Shown here: one piece after another, positions 51,801 to 60,226 of the stretch | Layout: every line of letters starts with the position of its first letter | Numbering within the stretch: position 1 is the first letter of the stretch | NCBI RefSeq assembly: GCF_003729955.1 | Contig: NZ_RJTX01000004.1 | Location: 682,001-746,000, forward strand | Reading direction: 5' to 3' | Length of the DNA: 64,000 nucleotides | DNA from: Chryseobacterium daecheongense | GTDB taxonomy: Bacteria; Bacteroidota; Bacteroidia; Flavobacteriales; Weeksellaceae | Made by a program: the position numbers and the translations under genes | The notes under the pieces: generated by a model | The model's database searches: none | The model's input: only the letters and a program-made list of their open reading frames with translations | What the model was told of the DNA's origin: nothing

Positions 51801-51907
51801 TTGTAGATACCAACAAACAGGTAGGAGGAAACCAGTCTCTGGGAATTGATTATACGACGTATCCGTCTGCAAAAACCTTCATTTTGGGAGCAACTGTTAA
51901 ATTTTAA
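48863..51907 (+). CDS. SusC/RagA-family TonB-linked outer membrane protein
   Basis: 1014 residues. Signal peptide to about residue 29, then a carboxypeptidase D-like regulatory domain (ITGVVQDQEGKPVEGAKITV, about 45-115). Plug with EEVTLVGYGSQKKSDLTGAVSQL, VDGVPL, SIRGIGS and ASAAAIYGARGSNGVVLVTTK, followed by a 22-strand barrel ending in FILGATVKF. Outer-membrane porin that takes up a substrate bound by SusD. The SusD gene starts 13 bases after its stop. Confidence 0.96.
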   Translation: MYHKINFFKFKKLIPIALIFLVANQVNAEGLTMSHPVFSQVNETITGVVQDQEGKPVEGAKITVVETGETATSDAAGNFSISANIGQTLSVSYDGYTEQMVKISGTSVSVSLTSKKETTSIEEVTLVGYGSQKKSDLTGAVSQLKTENFKEGMNISVDNLMQGKIAGVRIVQSSGEPGAGVNVSIRGIGSIRSGSTPLFVVDGVPLSNDAVSATGPNIGLGNAQAKNPLNFLNTSDIESITVLKDASAAAIYGARGSNGVVLVTTKRGKRGEPMFTYDTYLGFSSVIKKLDLLTADEYRAAGIDKSYDHGGNTDWQDEIYRNAVSSNHSVSFSKSTETGNYFASIAHMDQDGIVLNSNFRRTTARLNAEESFFDNKRLKIKLNLTASDIKETGIPNGANAGSDGQVIIHALMANPTRSVYDENGMYTNFNMNAHYNPLYLLSVYNDKTNTFRVLGNTEATLRILPGLNYKFNLGIDKTMSERNTTMYPNITDRTPKGAYTQANLESLNVLLEHYLTYDFNVNKHGFNLLAGFSYQKFKFSGTYFGVRNFVGQGTGVPPEINPGYSGEAFIPGAGYAQENELQSYFGRVNYNFDKKYLLTASLRADGSTRFGLNNKYGYFPSVAVGWTISNENFLKDSNIINELKLRGSWGQTGNQEVPNKITQASYSLSQGSGYYLYDNLNLINGVTVNRTANPDLKWEVVEQTNIGTDFSLWKNKLYGSLEYYNKTTKDPILNIPSGALSPTSTIWKNVDAQIVNKGFEFSLGSEIIKNENFTWNLDINGATVNNVVKDLPVSEIYSGEVSGPGLSGVTANIYRNGYEAGSFFMLNYLGIDANGKYIYEDVDGDGKIGPKDRKIFEGAIPNFTFGINSYMKYKKFDFAFSFIGQTGGYLVNNTALDLNINNLASDRNVLKNFYESGASFTNQPQLSTLYLEKSDFIRLNNVRLGYTFDINQLKFLRSINLYVSAQNLFTITSYSGYDPLVDTNKQVGGNQSLGIDYTTYPSAKTFILGATVKF

Positions 51908-51920
51908 TTTAAGTTAAATC

Positions 51921-53681
51921 ATGAAATCTAATTTTTTAAATAGTATTAAAATCTTTCTACCCTTTTTTGCTTTGGCTTTAATTGGCTGTACAAATCTGGA
52001 TGAAAGAGTAATTGATGAGGTATTAGGCTCTGAAAACGCAGATCCTGAAGCAGCCCTTGCTGCAGCTTACGGACAGCTTGGCGACGGAACTTTTGTCGAT
52101 CATGGAAGTGTTTTTGCACTACAGGAGTATTCTACTGACGAAGCAATGTTGCCGACAAGAGGAAGTGACTGGGGAGATGGTGGAAAATGGAGAGCCATGC
52201 ACGAATTCACATGGGATGCCAATAGTGACGTTGTAAAAACTACCTGGAACCAATTGAATCTGGGAATTACAAAATCTTTAACAGCCATCGGAAGTATCGA
52301 TAAAAGCACCATCAACAACAAAAATTTATTTTTGGCGGAGGCGAAAGGATTATTGGCTTATTATACTTATACAACGATCGATTTATTTGGGCAGGCTCCT
52401 TACAGAGATCCGAATAATATCAATGCCCCGATTGAAGTAAAAAAAGCGGAAACTACCATTGATGCCTTAATTACAGAAGTGGAAGGACTTATTCCTAATC
52501 TTGCCGATATTAAAACCCAAAATACACACGCCGGAAGATTTACAAAGCAAGCAGCTTATGCTTTACTGGCAGATATGTACCTGAACAGAGCAGTTTTAAA
52601 GAACAAAACTGCAAGTACATTCAATTTCACGGAACAGGCTGTAAATGGTGGCGGAACGGATATGGATAAAGTTATTCAATATTCAAACTTATTGATTAAT
52701 GGAGGACTTTTCAGTTTAGAATCCAATTATTTCCACAATTTTGATATTAATAATGATACAAGTAAGGAAATGATCTTTACTATTGTTCAGAAGAAGAATT
52801 CCAATAGAAATGCGGATAATGATTTAGCCTATATGTCGATGGAAAGAATTCAGAAACCGTCTCCTGACAACAGAGGAACAAATGCATCCTGCATCACTCC
52901 TGAATTTTATTATTCATGGAACGGGAATTTTAGTGATCCTCGTTTCCACAGGTATTATCAATATGATGACGGAACATGGTTTAAAAATGACGGAACAGAT
53001 CTAAGTGTACCATCTACAAGTAAAGTGGAGGGAACAGGAAAACCTTGGTTTCATTTCAATAGAGGGTTACAGGTGGGTCAGCAATACGGGCCTAAAATTC
53101 TTGCCAATGGTAATTTTGATTTAACTGCCGACGGAAGAATTAAGGTATATAAATTATTCACAGAGAAAAATACTACACTTGCAGCTGACTTCACCCCTGA
53201 ACTGAATTTTGATAATCCTGCAGAATCGGTATTTACCCAAGCGCAGATCAACAGAGGGGTAAGAAACTTCAAATTTGAATTTGACCCGGGTTATGGAAAC
53301 AACGGAACAAGCGGAATGGATGTTCCTTTGTATAGATTAGGAACAATTTATATGATGAGAGCAGAAGCGTATTTCAGAAGCGGAAATGTAGCGGCTGCAT
53401 TAGCTGATGTAAATATATTGAGGACAAGCAGAACCCGCGAGGCTTTATTCAACAATGCTCCGGGGGTAGCAATTACTTCTTTGGATGCCAATACTCTCTA
53501 TAAAGAATCCGGATATGAATTGTATTGGGAAATGTACAGAAGAAAAGCAATGATCAGATTCGGAAAATTTGACCTTCCCGGAACTGCGAAACCAGCTTCC
53601 CAACCTTACAGAAGAATTTTCCCGATTCCTCAGGCAACGCTTGATGCATCAAAAGAATTCTCACAAAATCCAGGATATTAG
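51921..53681 (+). CDS. SusD/RagB-family nutrient-binding lipoprotein
   Basis: 586 residues. Signal MKSNFLNSIKIFLPFFALALIGC with lipobox LIGC, so outer-membrane lipoprotein. SusD pattern: an N-terminal TPR-like region (EAALAAAYGQL), FFxKA-type AKGLLAYYTYTTIDLFGQAPY, RAEAYFRSGNVAAALADVNILR and the C-terminal RRIFPIPQATLDAS. Caps the SusC transporter. Substrate specificity cannot be read, but there is no glycoside hydrolase nearby. Confidence 0.96.
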   Translation: MKSNFLNSIKIFLPFFALALIGCTNLDERVIDEVLGSENADPEAALAAAYGQLGDGTFVDHGSVFALQEYSTDEAMLPTRGSDWGDGGKWRAMHEFTWDANSDVVKTTWNQLNLGITKSLTAIGSIDKSTINNKNLFLAEAKGLLAYYTYTTIDLFGQAPYRDPNNINAPIEVKKAETTIDALITEVEGLIPNLADIKTQNTHAGRFTKQAAYALLADMYLNRAVLKNKTASTFNFTEQAVNGGGTDMDKVIQYSNLLINGGLFSLESNYFHNFDINNDTSKEMIFTIVQKKNSNRNADNDLAYMSMERIQKPSPDNRGTNASCITPEFYYSWNGNFSDPRFHRYYQYDDGTWFKNDGTDLSVPSTSKVEGTGKPWFHFNRGLQVGQQYGPKILANGNFDLTADGRIKVYKLFTEKNTTLAADFTPELNFDNPAESVFTQAQINRGVRNFKFEFDPGYGNNGTSGMDVPLYRLGTIYMMRAEAYFRSGNVAAALADVNILRTSRTREALFNNAPGVAITSLDANTLYKESGYELYWEMYRRKAMIRFGKFDLPGTAKPASQPYRRIFPIPQATLDASKEFSQNPGY

Positions 53682-53710
53682 TTTCTTCATATCAATAATT
53701 ATTTTGCGTA

Positions 53711-53755
53711 AATAAAAGCGAAGGGATTTTTTCTCTTCGCTTTTATTTTTTATTT
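53711..53755 (+). terminator. Terminator of susCD
   Basis: AATAAAAGCGAAG (53711-53723) pairs with CTTCGCTTTTATT (53735-53747), loop 11, then TTTT. Confidence 0.85.
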
Positions 53756-53779
53756 ATCTTCTAAATCTGTTTATCTAAA

Positions 53780-53796
53780 CAAACCTTCAAGGTTTG
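53780..53796 (-). terminator. Possible terminator of msrA
   Basis: CAAACCT/AGGTTTG with loop TCA; only a short T-tract on the minus strand. Confidence 0.45.
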
Positions 53797-53821
53797 ATAC
53801 ATTGTACATATTTTTATCAGA

Positions 53822-54376
53822 TTATTCCTCATTCAGCATACCCAATTCTCCGAAATGCTTTTTGAACTTCTGGATTTTCGGGCCTACCACAGCGCTGCAA
53901 TAAGGCTGTGTCGGGTTTTCATTGTAATAACCTTGGTGATATTGCTCAGCTGGCCAGAATTTGTCGAATTTCGTAAGTTCTGTCACATAAGTTCCCTGCC
54001 ATCTTCCAGATTGTTTAGACACTTCAATTGCTTCTGCAGCTTTTGCTTTTTCCGCGTCATCTTTATAATAAATGACCGAACGGTACTGCGTTCCGATGTC
54101 ATTGCCCTGTCTGTTTAATTGGGTAGGATCATGAAGGAAAAAGAAAACATCCATTAATTGTTCGTAAGAAATCATTGCCGGGTCATAAGTAATCTGTACC
54201 ACTTCCGCATGACCGGTTTCTCCTGTACAAACTTCCTCATAAGTGGGATTATCTTTGTGTCCTCCGGAATATCCTGAAATAGCAGACTTCACTCCTTTCA
54301 GCATGTTGAAGCAGCTTTCTACGCACCAAAAGCATCCGCCACCGAAGGTAATTTGCTCTAAATTATTGTTATCCAT
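53822..54376 (-). CDS. msrA: Peptide-methionine (S)-S-oxide reductase
   Basis: Repairs oxidised methionine. 184 residues. Active-site GGCFWCVE near the start, YSGGHKDNPTYEEVCTGETGHAEVV, and the helix DVFFFLHDPTQLNRQGNDIGTQYRSVIYY. No signal peptide in the frame, so cytosolic as annotated. A separate 17-codon signal-like reading frame lies upstream (54417-54470). Confidence 0.96.
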   Translation of the reverse strand: MDNNNLEQITFGGGCFWCVESCFNMLKGVKSAISGYSGGHKDNPTYEEVCTGETGHAEVVQITYDPAMISYEQLMDVFFFLHDPTQLNRQGNDIGTQYRSVIYYKDDAEKAKAAEAIEVSKQSGRWQGTYVTELTKFDKFWPAEQYHQGYYNENPTQPYCSAVVGPKIQKFKKHFGELGMLNEE

Positions 54377-54416
54377 TTTTGGTTGATTATTTTATTTATT
54401 GCTTTTCTTATTCTAA

Positions 54417-54470
54417 CTATTGCAGAGAATGATGAAAAAAGCCAATCAAAAGTAAGAAAAACTTTTTCAT
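54417..54470 (-). pseudogene. Signal-peptide-like remnant upstream of msrA
   Basis: ATG at 54470 opens MKKFFLLLIGFFHHSLQ, then TAG. It resembles a signal peptide cut short. GCAGAGAAT near its end is mirrored by ATTCTCTGC at about 54484-54492. Confidence 0.3.
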
Positions 54471-54505
54471 TTTTATATGATTGATTCTCTGCTTCACAAC
54501 AAAAA

Positions 54506-54530
54506 ACACACCATTGATGCAATGATGTGT
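54506..54530 (-). terminator. Terminator of the ROK gene
   Basis: ACACACCATTG/CAATGATGTGT (one mismatch on the plus strand, G-U on the minus), loop ATG, six T downstream on the minus strand. Confidence 0.75.
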
Positions 54531-54555
54531 CGGGTTTATATTTGTGTATAAATTT

Positions 54556-55524
54556 CTATTTTTCCCAAACTAAAGCACTGGCTCCAAGGATGGCTGCATC
54601 CGCTTCGTCAAGTTCACTGAATACCAGTTTCACTTTGTTTCTGAAGATCGGAAGAAGGTTTCTTTCCATATGTAGTTTGGCAGGTTTTAAAATGAAATCT
54701 CCGGATTTAATCACTCCACCAAATAGAAGAATAGCTTCCGGTGAAGAAAACATAACGAAATTCGCCAATGCCTCTCCTAATTTTTGTCCGGTATATCTGA
54801 AAACTTCAATAGCAGTCGGGTCTCCTTTTTTCGCACATTCAAAAACGGTTTTGGAATCTATTTCTTCTTCCGGATATTGATTAAGCATTGAATCCGGGAA
54901 TTCAGCCCTCATTTTTTTGGCAGTAATAGAAATTCCCGTTGCAGATGCATAGGCTTCTAAACTTCCTTCTGAACCGGTACTCCAATGTTTTCTACCTCCC
55001 GGTTTTACAATAGTGTGTCCTAGTTCCCCGGCAAATCCGTCATGTCCGTAAATCAAATGTCCACCTGCAATAATTCCGCTTCCGACGCCGGTTCCTAAAG
55101 TGATCATGATGAAATCCTTCATGCCTCTTGCGGCTCCATACATCATTTCTCCAAGTGCGGCTGCGTTGGCATCATTGGTCATTTTGCAGGGCTTTCCGAA
55201 CTTTTTTGTCATCATATCGGCAAAGTTGATAACACCTTTCCACGGCAGATTGGGTGCTTGCTCAATAGTACCTCTGTAATAATTGGCATTGGGTGCACCT
55301 ACTCCAATTCCTTCAAACTCTTTACCCTCACAATATTCATCGGCCAAAGGCTGAATTTTATTGTAAAGAGCATCAATAAAGGCTTCAGGGGTATCAAATT
55401 CGTCAGTGGGTATGGAACCTTTAACTAAAATTTCTCCTCTGTGGTTAACTAATCCGAATTTAGTATTGGTTCCACCGATATCAATACCTAATGCAACCTG
55501 TTTTGACAAATCTACTAATGACAT
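54556..55524 (-). CDS. ROK-family sugar kinase (glucokinase-like)
   Basis: 322 residues. ATP-phosphate loop GIDIGGTNTKFGLV, catalytic Asp in TNDANAAALGE (about 117), GTGVGSGII and the sugar-binding region GHTIVKPGGRKHWSTGSEGSLEA. The classic ROK zinc motif CxCGxxGCxE is absent: the region reads HWSTGSEGSLE, with no cysteines. Most likely still a hexokinase; metal-free sugar binding is inference. Confidence 0.88.
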   Translation of the reverse strand: MSLVDLSKQVALGIDIGGTNTKFGLVNHRGEILVKGSIPTDEFDTPEAFIDALYNKIQPLADEYCEGKEFEGIGVGAPNANYYRGTIEQAPNLPWKGVINFADMMTKKFGKPCKMTNDANAAALGEMMYGAARGMKDFIMITLGTGVGSGIIAGGHLIYGHDGFAGELGHTIVKPGGRKHWSTGSEGSLEAYASATGISITAKKMRAEFPDSMLNQYPEEEIDSKTVFECAKKGDPTAIEVFRYTGQKLGEALANFVMFSSPEAILLFGGVIKSGDFILKPAKLHMERNLLPIFRNKVKLVFSELDEADAAILGASALVWEK

Positions 55525-55609
55525 TTCTATTTCTTAAATTCTAAAGGGTTAAAATTATAAAAAAGATTGTATTAATAAATTATTAACTCAATTTTTATTA
55601 AAAAAAGTT

Positions 55610-56821
55610 TTATGCCGTTTTTACAGTTTTCTTTTTTCTTCTTCCCCACCATATCATGAAACCGGTGACAGGTAAAGATGCACATATGAGGCTCACAATG
55701 AATGCAATGATCTTTGTAGGGAGTCCTAAAATGGCTCCAACGTGTATATCATAGTTGGCTGCCACTGTTTTCTCTCCGAAATTTTTGTCCTTCGGATCAT
55801 GGGTATGAAGTAATTCTCCTGAATTTTCATCGAAGATAAGACTGCTGTTTTTATGATAAGAGTAGGAAAGATGCTTTACAAAAATTTCAAAATTAGGATG
55901 CTCATGATCATCCATATGTTCATGACCAAGGTCTACGGAAAATCCATAGGAATCCGGGTATTTTTCTTTTACAGTATTGATGATTTTGTCTAACGTGGTC
56001 TCTGTTCTTAACTCTATTGGTGCCTTTGTTTTAATGTGAGAGAAATCCGGATAAACAGTATTTCCTCCTGAAAAAAGATAATAAATCATAGCCTGAACCA
56101 CGAAGAAGGCATAGAATAAGCCGGTAATCGAAAAGATCAAAGCAAAAATAGAAGCATAAAATCCTAAGACATTATGCAAATCGTAATTCTTTCTTTTCCA
56201 GCTTTTAACATTTTCCCATTTGAATGAGAAGCGCTGCTTTCTCGCCGCTTTATTTTTAGGCCACCATAAAACGATTCCTGAAATCAGCATGATAATAAAG
56301 ATGATGACAGGAATTCCAACAACATAGGTTCCCCATTCCTGTTTTAAAAGATAGCTCCAATGGATCATTTTTACAATATTGAAGAAACCGTTCTTTTCAT
56401 CGTATGTTCTCAGAACTTTTCCGTTATAGGGGTTTACATAGGCAACTTTGTAAATCGGGAATTCATCAAAATAATTCCAGGCTGTTGTGTCATGCTCATA
56501 CCAATAGAACATGTAGGACATCTTTTTATCAATGGGAATATTTACCCAATGGATGGGATATTTTTCTTTTACCTGTTCCGCAACAGATCTTTCCAAAACG
56601 CGGATGGGAAGAATCTGTTTCTGGTCTATATTTTGTTCATGATGATAGATAACATCTTTTCGGGTAAAATTTTCAACTTCATCTTTGAAAACATATAATG
56701 CTCCTGTAATAGAGATAATGAAAATTAAAAAACCAATGCCTAACCCAAACCATAAATGAAGCTTTCCGGTCCATTTTTTAAAAAGGCTTGGTTTCTTTTT
56801 ATGATGATGTTTTTTTTTCAT
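55610..56821 (-). CDS. PepSY-domain membrane protein (second copy)
   Basis: 403 residues, four membrane helices with the PepSY-associated TM start KKWTGKLHLWFGLGIGFLIFI. Basic leader KKKHHHKKK. Long periplasmic parts contain His-rich HMDDHEHPNFEIF and LIFDENSGELL. The last helix ends MIWWGRRKKK. Often linked to TonB receptors in siderophore reduction. Its own promoter/operator lies just upstream (56839-56875). Confidence 0.88.
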   Translation of the reverse strand: MKKKHHHKKKPSLFKKWTGKLHLWFGLGIGFLIFIISITGALYVFKDEVENFTRKDVIYHHEQNIDQKQILPIRVLERSVAEQVKEKYPIHWVNIPIDKKMSYMFYWYEHDTTAWNYFDEFPIYKVAYVNPYNGKVLRTYDEKNGFFNIVKMIHWSYLLKQEWGTYVVGIPVIIFIIMLISGIVLWWPKNKAARKQRFSFKWENVKSWKRKNYDLHNVLGFYASIFALIFSITGLFYAFFVVQAMIYYLFSGGNTVYPDFSHIKTKAPIELRTETTLDKIINTVKEKYPDSYGFSVDLGHEHMDDHEHPNFEIFVKHLSYSYHKNSSLIFDENSGELLHTHDPKDKNFGEKTVAANYDIHVGAILGLPTKIIAFIVSLICASLPVTGFMIWWGRRKKKTVKTA

Positions 56822-56838
56822 GCGATTTTAAAGTGTTG

Positions 56839-56846
56839 CAAAGATA
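56839..56846 (-). promoter_or_regulatory. -7 box TATCTTTG of PepSY copy 2
   Basis: Exact TAnnTTTG on the minus strand, 17 bases before the PepSY ATG, next to the operator at 56855. Confidence 0.6.
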
Positions 56847-56854
56847 AGTTTTAA

Positions 56855-56875
56855 TTTTATTTAGACTTATTAAAA
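56855..56875. promoter_or_regulatory. Candidate iron-regulator operator (copy 2)
   Basis: TTTTATTTAGACTTATTAAA plus one A. The core TTTATTTAGANTNATTAAA also occurs before the receptor gene at 62362 (62390-62410). It overlaps the stop codon of the second receptor gene and sits upstream of the -7 box of PepSY copy 2. Fur-like by context only. Confidence 0.55.
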
Positions 56876-58984
56876 TTTATATTCAATCATGAATGTTCCT
56901 CTCATTCCTAACGAATTGGTGAAATCGCTGTCTCTTGCGGCCCACCATGCAATAGCGGGCTGATACATTTTATTGAATACATTTTCAACACCTAAAGAAA
57001 GTCTCCAGTTTGTATTTACCTCATAGGTTGATTTGAAATTGAATACAGTATAAGCGGGAACTTCACCTTCACCATATACATATAATCCTTTGGCATTAGG
57101 ATCAAATCTATCCTGTTTGAAAGCATGAAGCATATCCAATCCTACGGATAATGAAGAGATAGGTTTTACCTGAACATAAGCAAGAACTTTCGGAGCAGAA
57201 ATTCGGCTGTTATTAATCTTTGCAGAATAATCGCCATCGTCTTTCAATGAAGTAATACCTTCCATCCAGCTGTAGCTTCCTCCGAAATTGATCCATTTTT
57301 CCGGGGTAAAGTGTAAATATCCTTCCACTCCATAAACTACTTCAGGAGCTCTTTGAATCGTTAATGCTCTGTCCGGGCTTTGAATGAATGTAGCTCCTAA
57401 CTTTGATGTACTCACATAAGAAGTTACCTCATAGTTCAGCCATTTCGCGATTTGCCCTGTTGCCCCTAATTCATAATTATTAACAATAATCGGCTTCGTT
57501 TCAAGGTTTGTGATGGTATCAGAAGTGGAAGTTCTTAAAATTCTTCCTAACTCATTGATGGAATAGGCCTGAGAAAAGCTTCCGAATAAATTGATATAAG
57601 GCTCGAAGTTATAACGGATTCCAATATTTCCTACCAGTGCATTGTATTCAAGATCGCCACCTTTTACAAAAATACTTTTAGTGAATGTTCCGTCCGCTTT
57701 AAGAGTGGAAAGGGTATTGAAGTCACCTACTTTCACTTTCATATTTTCATAACGGAGTCCCCCTTTAATAGTTAATTTTTGCAATAAATCAATCTTAACC
57801 AAAAGGAAAGGAGCAATATTGGTCATATCCATATCAGGAGTCCAGTAACGGCCGTCTTCGAGCTTTTGAACAGTTTGATCATTAAGAATATCCGCTCCAT
57901 AGATCACTTCACCCTGTGAGTTTTGGGCATTCCACAATTGGGTGTCAAAATTCAATCGTGCTCCTTTTTTCTTGGAAATGACATTGGATTGGCCTCCGTT
58001 GAAGAATGTATCACTGTATCCATATACCGTTCTGAAATCCTGGTAATAAAGGTTCACATTCAGTGAAGTGTTCCAGAACAGATTTTTATTGTCGTAGCTA
58101 ATTTTATAGTTGTGATTTCTTGGCGTTCCCTGCGGTGTTGTATCCAGATTCAATCCTCTTCCTTCACCAATAGTTGGAGTGACACCATATTTCCCTGTTT
58201 TTAAGCCTAAATCCAGATCTGATTTTGAAGCATAGCCAATATATGAGGCTTCAATTCTTTGGTTATCATTGATATTGTATCCTAACTTCAACATTCCATT
58301 ATAGTTATCCATTTTGGCCGGACTGTAGGTAGGACTTAAATTGACTCCGTCCGCATCTTTCATATAGCCTGTTCTTTCGTAGGCTAATGAAGCAACATAA
58401 TCCAAATTCTTAGTAATTTTTCCAGACAACAGCTGGCTCGCTCTAAAGCCTAAAGTTTCTCCGTAAGGTTGCCCGGTAATGCCAATCTGCGAGATACCTG
58501 AAATCTTTTTATCGGACTGGCTTCTTCTTGTGATATAATTGATAATCCCTCCATCGGCACCATTCCCGTAAATGGAGGAAGCACCTTTAATCACTTCAAT
58601 TCTTTCGATAACAGAAGGATCAATCACCCTTAAATCTCTTGCTCCGTTTCTTAATGGGGTAGATTGTGGAATCCCATCAATAAGAACTAAAACCTGACGT
58701 CCTCTAAGGGTTTGTCCAGTGTTGGAAGTTTGTCCCGAACTTGTCGCTAAACTCGGAACCGTATATTGTAAAATGCTTGTAATATCGGAGTTAACAGTCA
58801 ATTGCGATTGAATTTGTTTTTCACCCACAATGGTAACAGAACTCGGAACTTCTTTGATATTTTCTTTTTTTCTGGAAGCCGTTAATACTACTTCCTCTAC
58901 ATCTTGAGTCTGAAGACTGTCTTTAATTTGAGCATAAGTAACCACTGTTCCCAGACAGGCTACCGATAAAAGAGCTTTTTTCAT
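56870..58984 (-). CDS. TonB-dependent receptor
   Basis: 704 residues. Signal MKKALLSVACLGTVVTYAQ, plug with VEEVVLTASRKKENIKEVPSSVTIV, LIDGIPQSTP, ERIEVIKGASSIYGNGADGGIINYIT, and a barrel ending in GTFMIEYKF. Siderophore/iron receptor style. Its ATG overlaps the stop of the PepSY gene before it (TAATG). Confidence 0.92.
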   Translation of the reverse strand: MKKALLSVACLGTVVTYAQIKDSLQTQDVEEVVLTASRKKENIKEVPSSVTIVGEKQIQSQLTVNSDITSILQYTVPSLATSSGQTSNTGQTLRGRQVLVLIDGIPQSTPLRNGARDLRVIDPSVIERIEVIKGASSIYGNGADGGIINYITRRSQSDKKISGISQIGITGQPYGETLGFRASQLLSGKITKNLDYVASLAYERTGYMKDADGVNLSPTYSPAKMDNYNGMLKLGYNINDNQRIEASYIGYASKSDLDLGLKTGKYGVTPTIGEGRGLNLDTTPQGTPRNHNYKISYDNKNLFWNTSLNVNLYYQDFRTVYGYSDTFFNGGQSNVISKKKGARLNFDTQLWNAQNSQGEVIYGADILNDQTVQKLEDGRYWTPDMDMTNIAPFLLVKIDLLQKLTIKGGLRYENMKVKVGDFNTLSTLKADGTFTKSIFVKGGDLEYNALVGNIGIRYNFEPYINLFGSFSQAYSINELGRILRTSTSDTITNLETKPIIVNNYELGATGQIAKWLNYEVTSYVSTSKLGATFIQSPDRALTIQRAPEVVYGVEGYLHFTPEKWINFGGSYSWMEGITSLKDDGDYSAKINNSRISAPKVLAYVQVKPISSLSVGLDMLHAFKQDRFDPNAKGLYVYGEGEVPAYTVFNFKSTYEVNTNWRLSLGVENVFNKMYQPAIAWWAARDSDFTNSLGMRGTFMIEYKF

Positions 58985-60183
58985 TATATTTTTCTATCCT
59001 TTTTTCTTTTCCCCCACCATACCATGAAACCGGTTACAGGTAATGAAGTGCAGGTCAATCCGGCAATGAACCAAATGATTTTACCCAATAACCCGAAATA
59101 AGATCCTGTGTGAAGATCATAGTTAGCATTGGCATATTTTTCAGCATTGTTTAATTGCTGATGAGGTTTATTAGCTAATAATTTCCCGGAATACTTATCA
59201 AAAATCAGTTGATTCCTCTCACTGAATCTTTCTTCTTTCTGATAAACTGTCACGGGAATATTTTTTAATTCTTTTCCTTTTTTATTCTTTCCGTTCAATG
59301 GAATTCTGAAACTGGATGATTTTAAATACAGTTTACCTGTCCGTTGAGCTGTAAGATCAAAAACCAAATTGTTTTTTGCTGAAAGTGAATCCGGAGATTT
59401 GATTTCCTTTTCTTTAGGTAAGTCTATTGATCTGGATAATGCAAAATTGAAGGCATTTTTTATCCAAGGATAAACAAAATAGATCCCTGAAAGACTTAAA
59501 AATAATGCTATAAATGAAACATAAAATCCCAAAACATTGTGAAGGTCATAGTTTTTTCGCTTCCAGGTCTTCACGTTTTTCCAATTGAACCAGAAGCGCC
59601 CTTTTCTTGCTTTTTTATTTTTAGGCCACCATAGAATAATTCCGGTGATGAGCATGAAGATGAAAATCACAACTGGGATTCCCACCACATATTTTCCCCA
59701 TTCGGAATTAAGAAGTAGGCTCCAGTGAATAGATTTTAAAATAGGGAAGAGATCATATTTTTCATTATAAATTCCCAGAATTTCTCCTGTGTATTGATTG
59801 ACATATACCAGTTTATTAATCTTCACTTCATCAAAATAATTCCAGGCTTTTTTATCTTTTTCATAATAAAGAAACTCGTAAGATTTATTTTTATCCAAAG
59901 GAATTTCAACAGAACTTATCGGGTATTTTTCATTGATCTCCAAAGTTACTTTTTCCTTGAGAACCTCAATGGATAAAGGATTTTCTTTAACAGTTTCTTT
60001 TTTTACATAGATAGCATCTTTGCGTAAAACATTCTGTATTTCATCTTTAAAAACATATAAGGTCCCCGTTAATGAAACGATGAATATGATGAAGCCAATG
60101 GATAAACCAAACCACAAATGCAGTTTGGCCGACCATTTTTTAATGAAAGAAGGTTTCTTTTTATAGTGATGTTTCTTCCTCAT
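58984..60183 (-). CDS. PepSY-domain membrane protein (first copy)
   Basis: 399 residues, same architecture as the gene at 55610: basic leader RKKHHYKKK, KKWSAKLHLWFGLSIGFIIFI, four membrane helices and FMVWWGKRKK at the end. No His cluster in the periplasmic part, unlike its paralogue. ATG stands five bases behind a terminator-type hairpin. Coupled to the following receptor gene. Confidence 0.88.
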   Translation of the reverse strand: MRKKHHYKKKPSFIKKWSAKLHLWFGLSIGFIIFIVSLTGTLYVFKDEIQNVLRKDAIYVKKETVKENPLSIEVLKEKVTLEINEKYPISSVEIPLDKNKSYEFLYYEKDKKAWNYFDEVKINKLVYVNQYTGEILGIYNEKYDLFPILKSIHWSLLLNSEWGKYVVGIPVVIFIFMLITGIILWWPKNKKARKGRFWFNWKNVKTWKRKNYDLHNVLGFYVSFIALFLSLSGIYFVYPWIKNAFNFALSRSIDLPKEKEIKSPDSLSAKNNLVFDLTAQRTGKLYLKSSSFRIPLNGKNKKGKELKNIPVTVYQKEERFSERNQLIFDKYSGKLLANKPHQQLNNAEKYANANYDLHTGSYFGLLGKIIWFIAGLTCTSLPVTGFMVWWGKRKKDRKI

Positions 60184-60188
60184 GATAA

Positions 60189-60214
60189 AAAGTTAGCCTT
60201 CAACGGCTAACTTT
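60189..60214 (-). terminator. Hairpin before PepSY copy 1 (terminator or attenuator)
   Basis: AAAGTTAGCC pairs with GGCTAACTTT, loop of six; on the minus strand TTTT then ATC ATG follows. It lies between the receptor stop and the PepSY start. Confidence 0.7.
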
Positions 60215-60226
60215 CTTTTTATAATA

